A program made the translations under genes and the position numbers. A stretch of DNA of 64,000 nucleotides, from positions 3,980,062 to 4,044,061 of the forward strand of contig OX638379.1 of the NCBI GenBank assembly GCA_951813605.1, given 5' to 3'. The stretch's first letter is position 1. Each line of letters starts with the position of its first letter. The stretch comes from an uncultured Bryobacterales bacterium. GTDB taxonomy: Bacteria; Acidobacteriota; Terriglobia; Bryobacterales; UBA6623. This document shows, piece by piece, positions 42,630-51,806 of the stretch. Under the pieces are notes generated by a model. That model did not search any database, was not told the DNA's origin, and was given only the letters and a program-made list of their open reading frames with translations.

Positions 42630-44615
42630 ATGGGCTCTGTCGGGCTCGATCTGGGCAAATCAGAGAAATCGCTTGTCGCCCTAGCGGCGATCACCTCTGC
42701 ACTTTGGCTGCTCCAAGCAGCATTCCCATTCCTTCTCCCGTTGCGCCAGTTCAGCCTGGCATTGCTGCTAATCCTGGCCGGGCTGGTCGCGATGCACCGC
42801 CTGATGGGATTCGCGCAATGGGCGGTGCGCAAAATGCTCTGGCGAGTGCGGCACCGCATGATTGCGGTGTTCTTTTTCGTCGGAGTGCTGCCGATATCGA
42901 TCGGCACTCTGCTCGTTGCATTGGGCGTCCTGCTAGTGCTCGGCCCGCTGACGACATACATGATCACCAGTCAGGTCGCGAGCTACAGCGAGCGTATGCA
43001 GGCCGCCGTCGGACCCCTGATTTGGCATCTCGAGGAAACCCCCGCCGATGAACGGCGCGCTTTGGTTGAAGGCTTTCACGAGCACGCGTCAAAAGTTTTT
43101 CCAGGTCTGGTGTTGCTGGCAGCAATCGACGGCGCGACCGAGTCCCACCCCGACGGCGCGCTTTCCGGATCGGTGCCGCCCAAGCTGCTCACGGAATTCG
43201 CACTGCTGGTACGCAGGCAGGACGAAGTCTTTCTCGCCACGGTGGCAAGGGGCGACGCTGCGGAAGGACTGGTGGTCGTCGCTGTCCCCGTCACGGCCCA
43301 GCTGATGCAACAGCTGATGCCAGGACTCGGAGTGCTGTTTGGGCGGGTCGCCGAAGGGGACCACGCCGGTCGAAGCCGTCTCTCGTTCGGCTTCAGTCCG
43401 GCGATCAACACCGGATCGCCGCTCGAGCAGGTCGGCATTCCGCCGCCCGCACACCCTCTCGACTGGCAGATCAACTGGCCCGTCCAGACGACCGTGCTGG
43501 ATTGGGAAACAAACCAAATCGCGCCCACAACATACCTGCTGCGAACCCGCCCGTCGGCCCTGTGGGGAAGGATCTTCGCACAGGAATCCGAATTCACGAT
43601 GAAGATCTTCGGCATCGTCGGCTACGCCCTGATTGCTGCCTTCTGCGCCAACTTGCTCGTCTCGCTATTCATCGCGACATCGCTCACGCGGACCCTGACG
43701 CGGGCGGTCAACGATCTCTACGTTGGGACAACGCATGTCAACCGAGGGGACTTCGGCTACAGGATTCCTGTTAGGGGCGGGGACCAAGTGAGCGACTTGT
43801 CGAGCTCGTTCAACGCCATGACCGAGTCGATCCAGCGGTTGATCGAAGAATCCAGGCGCCGCCTGCAGCTGGAAGCCGAACTTGAGATCGCCCGCGAGGT
43901 CCAGGCGCGGCTGTTCCCGGCACAGGTTCCCTCGCTGGCGGGACTGGAGGTTCTCGGCGTCTGCCGTCCTGCGCGATCGGTTTCCGGCGATTTCTACGAC
44001 TACGTGACTCTCGATGACAACCGCCTGGCCATCTGCTTCGGGGACGTTTCGGGGAAGGGCATCTCGGCGGCGCTGGTGATGGCTTCGCTGCACTCCATCA
44101 TGCGGACCCAGCTTGCGCTGCTCCACCGAGACGAGCAGCAAGAGTTGCGGAGCGCCGCCGCCCTCGTCGTCGGGCGAGCGAACGTGCAGCTCTGCGAAGG
44201 AACCGCGCCCGAGAAGTTCTCCACGCTGTTCTTCGGCGCGTACGACGAGGCGAGCGGCGTGCTGGCATATTGCAACGCCGGACACCTTCCTCCGCTGCTG
44301 TTGCGAAACGGCGACATCCGATCGCTAGAGGTCAACGGAATGGTTGTCGGCGCGTTTCCGTTCGCGACCTACGGCGCCGACTCCATTCGACTCGAGCGCG
44401 GAGACCTGCTCGTAGCCTTCACAGACGGACTTACGGAGCCTGAAAACGCGGCGGGCGTGGAATACGGAGAGGAGCGGCTTGCGGAGCTCCTGCGAACGGC
44501 TGCGGACGCGCCGGCAAAAGACCTGATCGAACGGGTCATGAATGACGTGGTCGCATGGACCGGCGAAGAAACGCTGCAGGATGACATGACGATGCTCGTG
44601 GTGCGCAAGCGATGA
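42630..44615 (+). CDS. RsbU/SpoIIE-type membrane protein-serine phosphatase with HAMP domain
   Basis: This is a 661-residue signal-transduction protein. Three N-terminal hydrophobic segments (up to about residue 115) precede a periplasmic sensor-like region of about 200 residues, then another helix (IVGYALIAAFCANLLVSLFI). A HAMP domain (TLTRAVNDLYVGTTHVNRGD) connects by coiled coil to a PP2C-SpoIIE domain: FGDVSGKGISAALVMASL, LVAFTDGLTEPENAAG and QDDMTMLVVRKR provide the metal-binding Asp residues. It would dephosphorylate an anti-anti-sigma (STAS) protein. No STAS or HPK gene is in the window. Its stop overlaps the channel gene (ATGA). Confidence 0.88.
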   Translation: MGSVGLDLGKSEKSLVALAAITSALWLLQAAFPFLLPLRQFSLALLLILAGLVAMHRLMGFAQWAVRKMLWRVRHRMIAVFFFVGVLPISIGTLLVALGVLLVLGPLTTYMITSQVASYSERMQAAVGPLIWHLEETPADERRALVEGFHEHASKVFPGLVLLAAIDGATESHPDGALSGSVPPKLLTEFALLVRRQDEVFLATVARGDAAEGLVVVAVPVTAQLMQQLMPGLGVLFGRVAEGDHAGRSRLSFGFSPAINTGSPLEQVGIPPPAHPLDWQINWPVQTTVLDWETNQIAPTTYLLRTRPSALWGRIFAQESEFTMKIFGIVGYALIAAFCANLLVSLFIATSLTRTLTRAVNDLYVGTTHVNRGDFGYRIPVRGGDQVSDLSSSFNAMTESIQRLIEESRRRLQLEAELEIAREVQARLFPAQVPSLAGLEVLGVCRPARSVSGDFYDYVTLDDNRLAICFGDVSGKGISAALVMASLHSIMRTQLALLHRDEQQELRSAAALVVGRANVQLCEGTAPEKFSTLFFGAYDEASGVLAYCNAGHLPPLLLRNGDIRSLEVNGMVVGAFPFATYGADSIRLERGDLLVAFTDGLTEPENAAGVEYGEERLAELLRTAADAPAKDLIERVMNDVVAWTGEETLQDDMTMLVVRKR

Positions 44616-45628
44616 GACGGCTGGCATCCATGCCGCCGCCGGTGCGTCGCATGCTGCTGGTCATGGCTCTGCTGATAGCTATTCTGCTGCTCGGCACGAT
44701 TGGGTTCCAGCTGATCGAACGTCAGAACCTGTTCGACAGCTTCTACATGACCGTCATCACCCTGACAACCGTTGGATACGGCGAGATATTCGAATTGAGC
44801 CCGTACGGGCGCTACTTCAACGTCGGCCTCATTCTTACGGGCGTTATGGTCGTATTCGTGAGCGTCGGCGTGATGGCCGAAACCCTGCTGCGGGCCGAAC
44901 TGACCAACTACTTCGAAAAAAGAAGGACGAAACACTTGATAGACAAGATGTCTGACCACTTCATCGTCTGCGGACTCGGCCGGGTTGGCCGGGGCGTGAT
45001 CCAGCAGCTCCAGCGCGCCGGGGCGCGCGCCGTGGCCATTGACAAGTCCGAGGCGCACCGCGCCTGGGCGCGACAGAACGGCGTCACTCTGCTAACCGAC
45101 GATGCAACGCTTGACGACACGCTGGAGCGCGCCGGCGCGAAGCGCGCCAAGGGCTTGGTCGTTGCGACCAATAGCGACGCCGAGAATGTCTATATCACGC
45201 TTTCCGCGCGCGTTCTCAATCCAGAATTAACAATCGTTGGGCGATCCTACGACGAGGAGGCGAGCAAGAAGCTGCTACGTGCCGGAGCGCACACGGCCTT
45301 CGCGGCGCACTCCTACACTGGATACCGGCTGGCGCATGCGTTGCTCCGTCCCCGAGCCTCGAGCTTTCTCGAAGTCGCCAGTGCAATACAGGGAAACGAG
45401 ACCGGCATAGACATCGAGGAATTCCATGTAACGGCCGAGAACGACTATGCAGGGAGCACTCTTGACGAATCTGGCATAACAAGCGATTTCGACTTGATCA
45501 TCCTCGCTCTGGCGAAACGCGGCCACTTGCCGCGATTCAATCCTCCCTCCGACACGCTACTGGAGCCTGGGGACGTGCTGATCGTCATGGGTTCCAGAGG
45601 GACGCTTGATCGGATGCGTGTCAAGTAA
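44612..45628 (+). CDS. Two-TM potassium channel with RCK (TrkA-N/TrkA-C) gating domain
   Basis: This 338-residue protein resembles MthK/Kch. Helix 1 (LLVMALLIAILLLGTIGFQL), pore loop with the K+ filter TVGYG at residues 53-57, and helix 2 (YFNVGLILTGVMVVFVSVGV) precede an RCK Rossmann domain (FIVCGLGRVGRGVIQQLQRA, AIDKSEAH, LTDDATLDDTLERAGAKRAK). A TrkA-C domain ends with LEPGDVLIVMGSR. The signature glycines are intact, so it should be a ligand-gated K+ channel. It overlaps the phosphatase gene by 4 nt and lies 8 nt before nnr. Confidence 0.93.
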   Translation: MRRLASMPPPVRRMLLVMALLIAILLLGTIGFQLIERQNLFDSFYMTVITLTTVGYGEIFELSPYGRYFNVGLILTGVMVVFVSVGVMAETLLRAELTNYFEKRRTKHLIDKMSDHFIVCGLGRVGRGVIQQLQRAGARAVAIDKSEAHRAWARQNGVTLLTDDATLDDTLERAGAKRAKGLVVATNSDAENVYITLSARVLNPELTIVGRSYDEEASKKLLRAGAHTAFAAHSYTGYRLAHALLRPRASSFLEVASAIQGNETGIDIEEFHVTAENDYAGSTLDESGITSDFDLIILALAKRGHLPRFNPPSDTLLEPGDVLIVMGSRGTLDRMRVK

Positions 45629-45636
45629 GGCGGCGC

Positions 45637-47199
45637 ATGCTACGGATACTGACAGCAGCAGAAATGCGCGAGGCGGATCGGGCGACAATCGAGGATCGCC
45701 AGGTGCCGGGCCTGGTGCTCATGGAGAACGCCGCGAGCGCAGTGACCCGCAAGCTGCTCGAGCTCGTCAACGACATCGGACGAGAGAAGGCACTGGTCCT
45801 TTGCGGCAAGGGCAACAATGGCGGGGACGGCCTGGCAGTCGCGCGGCAGCTGTTGCTCCTTTGCCCGCGCCTGGACCTCCGCACGGTCCTGCTGGCCGAA
45901 CCGGACACATTGCCTCCGGACGCGCAGGCCAACTGGAAGATGCTGGCCGCACAGGACCATGCTGCTCGCGTAGCCGCAACGCCGGGGGCGTGGAACGCGC
46001 TGCTGCCCGATGTCGCGGATTGCAGTGTCGTCGTCGACGCCATTCTCGGGACAGGCCTTCGCGGACCTGCTAGGGGAACCGCCGCCCGCGTGATTGCGGA
46101 CGTGAACAGGGGATTCCGAGACGCGAAGGTGATTGCGGTCGACATGCCTTCGGGGCTGGGCAGCGACTCGGGCGAGTTGCTGGGCGAGAGCATGCGGGCT
46201 GATTGCACAGTCACTTTCACCGCTCCGAAGGCAAGCCAGGTCCTGGCTCCTGCCTGCGAGAGTGTCGGCGAGTTGACAGTTGCCCGCATCGGCACGGCGG
46301 ATTCCCTGCTGCAAGCCCTGCCCGGGCCGCGCCTGCTGCTGTGCGAAGCCGACGACGCAAGGGACTTCGCCGCTCCGCGCGACAGATCGGGGCACAAGGG
46401 AAGCTACGGCCACGTTCTGGCGATCGGCGGATCGCGGTCGAAGCCGGGCGCCATCCTGATGGCGGGGACATCCGCGCTGCGGGCCGGCTGCGGACTCGTG
46501 ACGGTGGTCACCGCGGCCGGCGCGTGCGACGCGATCGTCGCCGCGACGCCGGAGCTGATGCTCGAGCCGGCTTCCGAACTGGCGGACGGAACCCTGGGCC
46601 CGGAGTCGTTCGAGGCCAGGCTGTACGCGGGGAAGACGGTGGCCGCGCTGGGACCCGGCTTGGGCAACTCGGGACCCAACCGCGCTCTGGCTCGGAGAGT
46701 CTACGAAACGTGCCCGCTGCCCCTGGTGGTCGACGCCGACGGCCTCGCCGCCTTGCAGGAACGACCGATCAAGTCGCGCGCCGCGCCGACCGTACTCACG
46801 CCGCACCCCGGGGAGATGGCCCGCCTGATCGGCTCCGACACCGCATTCGTCCAGAGGAACCGCGTCCAGACAGCCCGGGAGTTCGCTGCGAGCACCGGGA
46901 CATACCTAGTGCTCAAGGGCAACCGGACGCTCGTCGCGGACCCGGAGGGAGACGTGATCGTCAACCCGACCGGAACGCCCGGCATGGCCACGGCGGGGTC
47001 CGGAGACATCCTGACCGGTATCGTCGCCGCATTCCTGGCGCAGTATCCCGACCGGCCGGTGCTTCGGACCGCGGCAGCGGCGGTCTACCTGCACGGACTT
47101 GCCGGCCAGCTGGCAAGAGACGAGTACGGGGAGCAAGGGATGCTCGCAACCGACATCGGCCGACATCTGGCCGACGCCGCCAAGGAGCTGCGAGCGTGA
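45637..47199 (+). CDS. nnr: Bifunctional NAD(P)H-hydrate epimerase/dehydratase
   Basis: This 520-residue repair enzyme restores damaged NADH/NADPH hydrates. The N-terminal YjeF_N epimerase has VLCGKGNNGGDGLAVARQLL and the catalytic Asp region VVVDAILGTGLRG, then VIAVDMPSGL. The C-terminal carbohydrate-kinase-like dehydratase has GHVLAIGGSRSKPGAILMAG, GPGLGNSGPN, TVLTPHPGEMARLIG and NPTGTPGMATAGSGDILTGI. Both halves look complete. It is followed by tsaE in a GTGA overlap, a common arrangement. Confidence 0.96.
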   Translation: MLRILTAAEMREADRATIEDRQVPGLVLMENAASAVTRKLLELVNDIGREKALVLCGKGNNGGDGLAVARQLLLLCPRLDLRTVLLAEPDTLPPDAQANWKMLAAQDHAARVAATPGAWNALLPDVADCSVVVDAILGTGLRGPARGTAARVIADVNRGFRDAKVIAVDMPSGLGSDSGELLGESMRADCTVTFTAPKASQVLAPACESVGELTVARIGTADSLLQALPGPRLLLCEADDARDFAAPRDRSGHKGSYGHVLAIGGSRSKPGAILMAGTSALRAGCGLVTVVTAAGACDAIVAATPELMLEPASELADGTLGPESFEARLYAGKTVAALGPGLGNSGPNRALARRVYETCPLPLVVDADGLAALQERPIKSRAAPTVLTPHPGEMARLIGSDTAFVQRNRVQTAREFAASTGTYLVLKGNRTLVADPEGDVIVNPTGTPGMATAGSGDILTGIVAAFLAQYPDRPVLRTAAAAVYLHGLAGQLARDEYGEQGMLATDIGRHLADAAKELRA

Positions 47200-47669
47200 C
47201 GCGCCGAACGCAGTCGGCCGCAGAGACCGCGGCTCTAGGCTCTGAGATCGCCGGCGGCCTGCGACCGCCCGCAGTCGTCATGCTGATCGGCGATCTCGGC
47301 ACCGGCAAGACCACGCTGGCCAAGGGCATCGTGGAGGGACTCGGCGCAGCACCCGCGGAAGACGTTCTCAGCCCGACGTTCTCCCTGGTCCACGAGTACG
47401 AAGGCGACCCCAAGGTCTACCATCTCGACCTCTACAGGCTCGACACGGTGCCAGAGCTAGAAACGCTGGGACTGGAGGATATCTGGGAACAGCGAGCCGT
47501 CGTGATCATCGAATGGGGCGAGCGGTTCGACAAACAGCTGCCGGGCGAGCGGCTCGAGATACGGCTGGAGCACGACGGGGACGACTCACGCATCATCCAT
47601 CTGGGCGGCCCCGCGGGCTCCCCGATGGGGGATGGCAGCGTGACGGGTATAATTCCGGGCAAGCCATGA
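47196..47669 (+). CDS. tsaE: tRNA threonylcarbamoyladenosine biosynthesis ATPase TsaE
   Basis: This 157-residue P-loop ATPase drives the TsaB-TsaD complex in t6A37 tRNA modification. Motifs: LIGDLGTGKTTLAKGIVEGL (Walker A), LSPTFSLVHEYEG, HLDLYRLD and IEWGERF. The GTG start at 47196 overlaps the nnr stop; the longer frame to 46203 is antisense-like overlap with nnr and is rejected. Its stop overlaps the ruvA ATG. A consensus TATAAT lies inside its 3' end. Confidence 0.93.
   Translation: MTRRTQSAAETAALGSEIAGGLRPPAVVMLIGDLGTGKTTLAKGIVEGLGAAPAEDVLSPTFSLVHEYEGDPKVYHLDLYRLDTVPELETLGLEDIWEQRAVVIIEWGERFDKQLPGERLEIRLEHDGDDSRIIHLGGPAGSPMGDGSVTGIIPGKP
47648..47653 (+). promoter_or_regulatory. Internal -10 box ahead of ruvA
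   Basis: A perfect TATAAT lies within the tsaE coding end, 12 nt before the ruvA ATG. It could start a ruvAB transcript with a leader of a few nucleotides. No -35 match. It may also be chance in coding DNA. Confidence 0.3.
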
Positions 47670-48256
47670 TCTCCCTGCTGCGAGGAAAAGTGGCCGAAAA
47701 ACAGGCCGGCAAGGTCACCGTGGACGTGGGAGGCGTCGGCTACGAAGTGTCCATACCAGTCGAGACATACAGCCGCCTGGGGGAACTGGGCGGTGACGTG
47801 TCGCTGCACGTTCATACTCACGTGCGCGAGAACGCGCTGTCGCTCTACGGCTTTCACAAGCGCCGGGACAAGGAGTTGTTCGAAAAGTTCATTGACGTCG
47901 GCGGGGTTGGACCCCGCCTGGCCCTGACCCTGCTCTCAGGACTCTCTACCCAGGTTCTGGTCACCGCGATCTGCGCCGGTGACTCCAAGACGCTTATCCG
48001 CATCCCCGGGGTTGGCAAGAAGACCGGGCAGCGCATCATCTTGGAACTGAAGGACAAGCTGGCGGCGTTCGCCAGTGACGGCGACGGCCCCGGCGAGAGG
48101 ACGGTAGCGGTTGAGGAAGACGTTGTATCGGCCCTGACCAATCTCGGCTGCAGCCCAGAGGCGGCCAGGAGGGGCATTCGAGTAGCCAGGCGCAAAGGCG
48201 CCCCATTGGAATTCGAGACGCTGTTCCGGCTGGCGATGGCGTCGATGAAACGCTAG
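47666..48256 (+). CDS. ruvA: Holliday junction DNA helicase subunit RuvA
   Basis: This 196-residue tetrameric junction-binding protein has an OB fold (ISLLRGKVAEKQAGKVTVDV, ENALSLYGF) and tandem HhH motifs (FIDVGGVGPRLALTLLSGLS, LIRIPGVGKKTGQRIILELK). The C-terminal RuvB-contacting three-helix domain is present (EDVVSALTNLGCSPEAARRG). The ATG at 47666 overlaps the tsaE stop. ruvB follows 8 nt later. Confidence 0.97.
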   Translation: MISLLRGKVAEKQAGKVTVDVGGVGYEVSIPVETYSRLGELGGDVSLHVHTHVRENALSLYGFHKRRDKELFEKFIDVGGVGPRLALTLLSGLSTQVLVTAICAGDSKTLIRIPGVGKKTGQRIILELKDKLAAFASDGDGPGERTVAVEEDVVSALTNLGCSPEAARRGIRVARRKGAPLEFETLFRLAMASMKR

Positions 48257-48264
48257 CGGTCGCC

Positions 48265-49290
48265 GTGGCTAGAAAGCGCATTGTCAGCCCGACGGCTTCG
48301 GACGAGGACCGCAGGTCCGACCTCGCCCTGAGGCCCAAGACACTCGGAGAATTCATCGGGCAAACCGCTGTCAAGGAGAACCTATCCATCGCGATCGAAG
48401 CCGCCAGCCTGCGGCAGGAAGCGCTCGATCACGTGCTGCTGTACGGGCCGCCCGGCCTGGGAAAAACGACCCTGGCTACGATCATCGCCAACGAGCTCCA
48501 GGTGCGTTGCGACTACACCTCGGGCCCGGTCTTGCAAAAGAAGCTAGATCTGACGGGGATGCTGACCTCCATGGAGTCACGTCAGGTCTTCTTCATCGAT
48601 GAAATCCACCGCCTGCTCCCAGATTTGGAGGAGATGCTCTACTCGTCCCTGGAGGATTACCGGGTCGATCTGGTCGTGGGCACCGGTCCCGGGGCGCGCA
48701 TGCACTCGATACCCGTAACGCCGTTCACAGCGATAGGAGCGACAACCCGTCAAGGCTTGATCAGCGCTCCCTTGCGGGCTCGCTTCGGCATTACATTGCG
48801 GATCAATCCATACGACGCCGTGGACCTTACGCGCATCGTGTTCCGCTCGGCAGGGCTGCTTAACATCGATGTCAGGGAGGAGGCTGCGGAGGAGATCGCG
48901 CGACGCTCCCGCGGCACGCCGCGCATCGCGAACCGCCTGCTGAGGCGGGTGCGAGACTACGCCGAGGTGCGGGCCGACGGACGGGTGGATAGCGAGATCG
49001 CATGCACGGCACTGGATATGCTGGAAGTGGATCCGCTGGGGCTTGACGAAGTCGACCGAAAGATCATGGAGACGATCCTGGCCAAGTACGCGGGCGGCCC
49101 AGTGGGCTTGAATACGATTTCCGCCTCGGTCGGCGAGGATCCCAGCACGATCGAAGAGGTCTACGAGCCTTACCTTATGGAACTTGGATTCCTTGACAGG
49201 ACGCCCCGCGGGAGGGTGGGGACAGCGCTCGCCTTCGACCACTTTGACCTGCAACAACCCCGGGGCCGGCAGCCGACGCTGAAATTCTAA
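48265..49290 (+). CDS. ruvB: Holliday junction branch-migration ATPase RuvB
   Basis: This 341-residue AAA+ motor works with RuvA. Motifs are LRPKTLGEFIGQTAVKENLS, Walker A LYGPPGLGKTTLA, Walker B FFIDEIHRL, sensor 1 FTAIGATTRQGLISAPLRAR with the Arg finger region RFGITLR, sensor 2 RSRGTPRIANRLLRRVRDYA and the winged helix (VGEDPSTIEEVYEPYLMELG, then FLDRTPRGRV). GTG start at 48265. No ruvC is adjacent. Confidence 0.97.
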   Translation: MARKRIVSPTASDEDRRSDLALRPKTLGEFIGQTAVKENLSIAIEAASLRQEALDHVLLYGPPGLGKTTLATIIANELQVRCDYTSGPVLQKKLDLTGMLTSMESRQVFFIDEIHRLLPDLEEMLYSSLEDYRVDLVVGTGPGARMHSIPVTPFTAIGATTRQGLISAPLRARFGITLRINPYDAVDLTRIVFRSAGLLNIDVREEAAEEIARRSRGTPRIANRLLRRVRDYAEVRADGRVDSEIACTALDMLEVDPLGLDEVDRKIMETILAKYAGGPVGLNTISASVGEDPSTIEEVYEPYLMELGFLDRTPRGRVGTALAFDHFDLQQPRGRQPTLKF

Positions 49291-49302
49291 AGGGCAGCCG
49301 AC

Positions 49303-49938
49303 GTGAGAAAAGCACCGCACTACATAGCCATCGAGGGGCCCTTGCGTGTCGGCAAGACGAAGCTCGCGCAAGCCTTGGCCGACCATTTTCACGGAAGAAG
49401 CATCCTCGACTTAGTCGACAACCCGCACTTGGAGGGCCTTTACCTAGGTCGGCCGGGCGCGGCATTGCGCGCCCAGATGCAATTTCTGATCGGACGATAC
49501 CGCCAGCTCGCGGAGGCCGGCATCGCGCGGTCCCAAATGCCCGTGGTGACTGACTACCTGTTCGAGAAGGACAAGCTTCACGCCTACCTGAACCTGAACG
49601 ACGACGAAATCGAGGTGTACGACACCTACTACCAATTCTTCAGGCGGCAGCTGCCCGACCCCGACCTCACGGTGTATTTGAAAGCGACCCCGGAAACGCT
49701 GCGTGCGAGGCTCACCAACGAGCGGGCCGGACTGGAATCCGGAATCCCCGGAGCTTACCTTGAAAGCGCGGTGCGCGCGTACGATCACTTTTTCGAGCGC
49801 TACAAGTCCGCGGACGTGCTGGTGGTCGACACGGCGCGCACCGACATCGTGAACCGGCCTCAAGACCTGAGGGACCTTCTGGAGGAACTCGCTCGGCCGG
49901 TCACGGGGACTCAGTTCTTCCTGCCTCTGGGATCGTAA
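49303..49938 (+). CDS. Deoxynucleoside kinase
   Basis: This 211-residue dNK-family enzyme phosphorylates deoxynucleosides for salvage. The P-loop is IAIEGPLRVGKTKLAQAL; VVTDYLFEKDKLHAYLNL contains the conserved substrate-binding region; DLTVYLKATPETLRARL and the lid (LTNERAGLESGIPGAYLES) follow. The base preference cannot be read reliably. GTG start with AAGGGC upstream, 12 nt after ruvB. It is the last gene of the run. Confidence 0.87.
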   Translation: MRKAPHYIAIEGPLRVGKTKLAQALADHFHGRSILDLVDNPHLEGLYLGRPGAALRAQMQFLIGRYRQLAEAGIARSQMPVVTDYLFEKDKLHAYLNLNDDEIEVYDTYYQFFRRQLPDPDLTVYLKATPETLRARLTNERAGLESGIPGAYLESAVRAYDHFFERYKSADVLVVDTARTDIVNRPQDLRDLLEELARPVTGTQFFLPLGS

Positions 49939-49998
49939 TCGCAGGCTATCCGCATTGCCCGCGTCGCCCCAGTTGAGAACAAAACTGCACTAGACAGC

Positions 49999-50865
49999 AT
50001 GCAATTCGAGCTGACGACACTTCTCGCCGCATTCGGAGGCGGCCTGTTCGCCGCTGCCATCGGAACGCTCCCCTCGTTCGTCTTCACCGGCCTCTTAGTT
50101 CTGGTCGGGGCGGGCGTGGCGGCGTCAGGGGGTGGCACGGGCATGCTCGCTCAGGTGGCGTTCGGTCCGGTATTCGGCCCGCACATCGCTTTCGGGGGCG
50201 GGGCGGCAGCGACTGCCTACGCTTACCGCCGAGGCCTGATCGGGAGCGGTCGCGAGATCACGCTGCCTTTGATGGGCCTTAACAGGCCGGACGTGCTGCT
50301 AGTGGGCGGCTGCTTTGGAGCGCTCGGCTACCTGCTGAACCTGCTGTGGCAAGTTGCCGGACTCGGGCCCCGAACCGACACGATCGCGATGACCGTCGTG
50401 ATCTCGGCGATGGTCGCGCGGGTCGCTTTCGGGCGCACAGCTCTGGCGAGCACGCACTTCACACCGGACGAGACTTCGAACTGGGTACGGCACCAAGAGC
50501 GCCCGCTCCAGTGCGGTTCCATCGGCCTGGGCGTCGGTCTCTTTTCGGCCTTCATCGCCTTGGAGTTCGGGGCCGGTCACGGAGGCGACGTGTTAGGGTT
50601 CGGCATTGCAGCGGCATCCCTCGTCTTCGCCCAGTTCGGGCTGAAGATCCCGGTGACCCATCACATGGCACTGCCCGCGGCGGCGGCCGCGATTGCGTCA
50701 GAAGACATTCTCCTGGGCGCTGCATTCGGCATCGTGGGAGGCTTCGCCGGCGAGGGCTTCTCGCGCGTTTTTCATCAGCACGGCGACACGCACATCGATC
50801 CGCCCGCCGCGGGCATTGCAATTACGGTCGCTTTGATTCGAGTGATCTGGCAAGCTCCTCTCTAG
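49999..50865 (+). CDS. Conserved integral membrane protein of unknown function
   Basis: This 288-residue protein has about seven to eight hydrophobic segments, very rich in Gly and Ala: LAAFGGGLFAAAIGTLPSFV, FTGLLVLVGAGVAASGGGTG, VLLVGGCFGALGYLLNLLW, TIAMTVVISAMVARVAFG and SIGLGVGLFSAFIALEFGAG. Ionisable residues occur within or beside helices (HIAFGGG, THHMALPAAA, FHQHGDTHIDPP). The repeated GGG motifs and His clusters suggest a channel or permease, but I do not recognise the family. It lies 60 nt after the kinase gene. No partner gene is evident. Confidence 0.7.
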   Translation: MQFELTTLLAAFGGGLFAAAIGTLPSFVFTGLLVLVGAGVAASGGGTGMLAQVAFGPVFGPHIAFGGGAAATAYAYRRGLIGSGREITLPLMGLNRPDVLLVGGCFGALGYLLNLLWQVAGLGPRTDTIAMTVVISAMVARVAFGRTALASTHFTPDETSNWVRHQERPLQCGSIGLGVGLFSAFIALEFGAGHGGDVLGFGIAAASLVFAQFGLKIPVTHHMALPAAAAAIASEDILLGAAFGIVGGFAGEGFSRVFHQHGDTHIDPPAAGIAITVALIRVIWQAPL

Positions 50866-51068
50866 TGACGGCAAGGCGCCGCTGCGGACCGCAAGCATAG
50901 CGGTGGAATGTCGCTGGAGCGGGGAGCCCCCGGCTCAGGCCGCACAAGCGACGGTTTAACTTGAGATAGAGCAGCTGCATTCCGGTGACGGATTTCAACA
51001 CGCCCTACCGCCATTCGCTTGCGCATGAGCCCGGCCGGCAGCTGAGAAAAAGCGAAGGAAATGAGTCG

Positions 51069-51806
51069 ATGGCGACCATACAGATCGCAAGCGATCTCCA
51101 CCTGGAGGCCCGCAGCGCGTACAGGGCTACGTCTTCGGTGTTCGTGCCAGCCGAGGATCGAGACCTGCTGGTCCTCGCCGGAGACATCGGAGTCGGAAAC
51201 GGTGCGCGGTGGTTCGTGGAGCGTGAACTGAGACGCTCGCCGGTGATCTACGTTCCGGGCAACCACGAATACTACGGTCTTGCTCCCCGTCTCGCAGTCG
51301 ACGGCGAGTGGCGCCGCTTCGCGGAGAAGAACCACGACTTCTTCTACCTAATCGACGAATCTGCGGAAGTCGCAGGTCTAAGAATCTACGGAACGCCGCT
51401 ATGGAGTGGCTTCGACGGAGCGAAGGCGACTGAACCATTCCGCTGGGCGATCATGGACTTCGCGCGGAACCCGGCATGGACGCCATGGCATCACAGGAAG
51501 CGCCACAAGGAAGCGGTCGAGAAGCTCAAGGAGAATGGCATGACCGCCGACTTGGTGGTGACGCACTGGCCTCCGACATGGGGTGCCGTCGCGGAAGAGT
51601 TCGCCGGTCACCCGCTGAATCACTACTTCTACGCCAACCTCGACGCGCTCGTTGAGAAGTGCGCCGCGAAGCTATGGATAGCCGGTCATACGCACCATCC
51701 ATTCGACTACGAGGTTGGCGGAACCCGCGTCGTGGGCAATCCTACGGGCTATCCATCGGAGGGCCTTGCTCCCGGATTCAGGCCCGATTTCGTCGTCCAT
51801 GTCTGA
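51069..51806 (+). CDS. Calcineurin-like metallophosphoesterase
   Basis: This 245-residue cytoplasmic phosphoesterase carries the five metal motifs: SDLHLE, VLAGDIGVG, VPGNHEYYG, VTHWPPT and IAGHTHHP. The arrangement fits class III phosphodiesterases of the YvnB/SbcD-like small group; the substrate is unknown. The start at 51069 (MATIQIASDLHLEA) has AAGGA about 9 nt upstream; the frame is open to 50985 but the extension is not conserved-looking. The 200 nt upstream contain no gene. Confidence 0.85.
   Translation: MATIQIASDLHLEARSAYRATSSVFVPAEDRDLLVLAGDIGVGNGARWFVERELRRSPVIYVPGNHEYYGLAPRLAVDGEWRRFAEKNHDFFYLIDESAEVAGLRIYGTPLWSGFDGAKATEPFRWAIMDFARNPAWTPWHHRKRHKEAVEKLKENGMTADLVVTHWPPTWGAVAEEFAGHPLNHYFYANLDALVEKCAAKLWIAGHTHHPFDYEVGGTRVVGNPTGYPSEGLAPGFRPDFVVHV

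Noticed and set aside
46203..47195. Upstream extension of tsaE inside nnr
   Set aside because: It overlaps the well-conserved nnr gene; the GTG at 47196 gives the normal TsaE length and a GTGA overlap.
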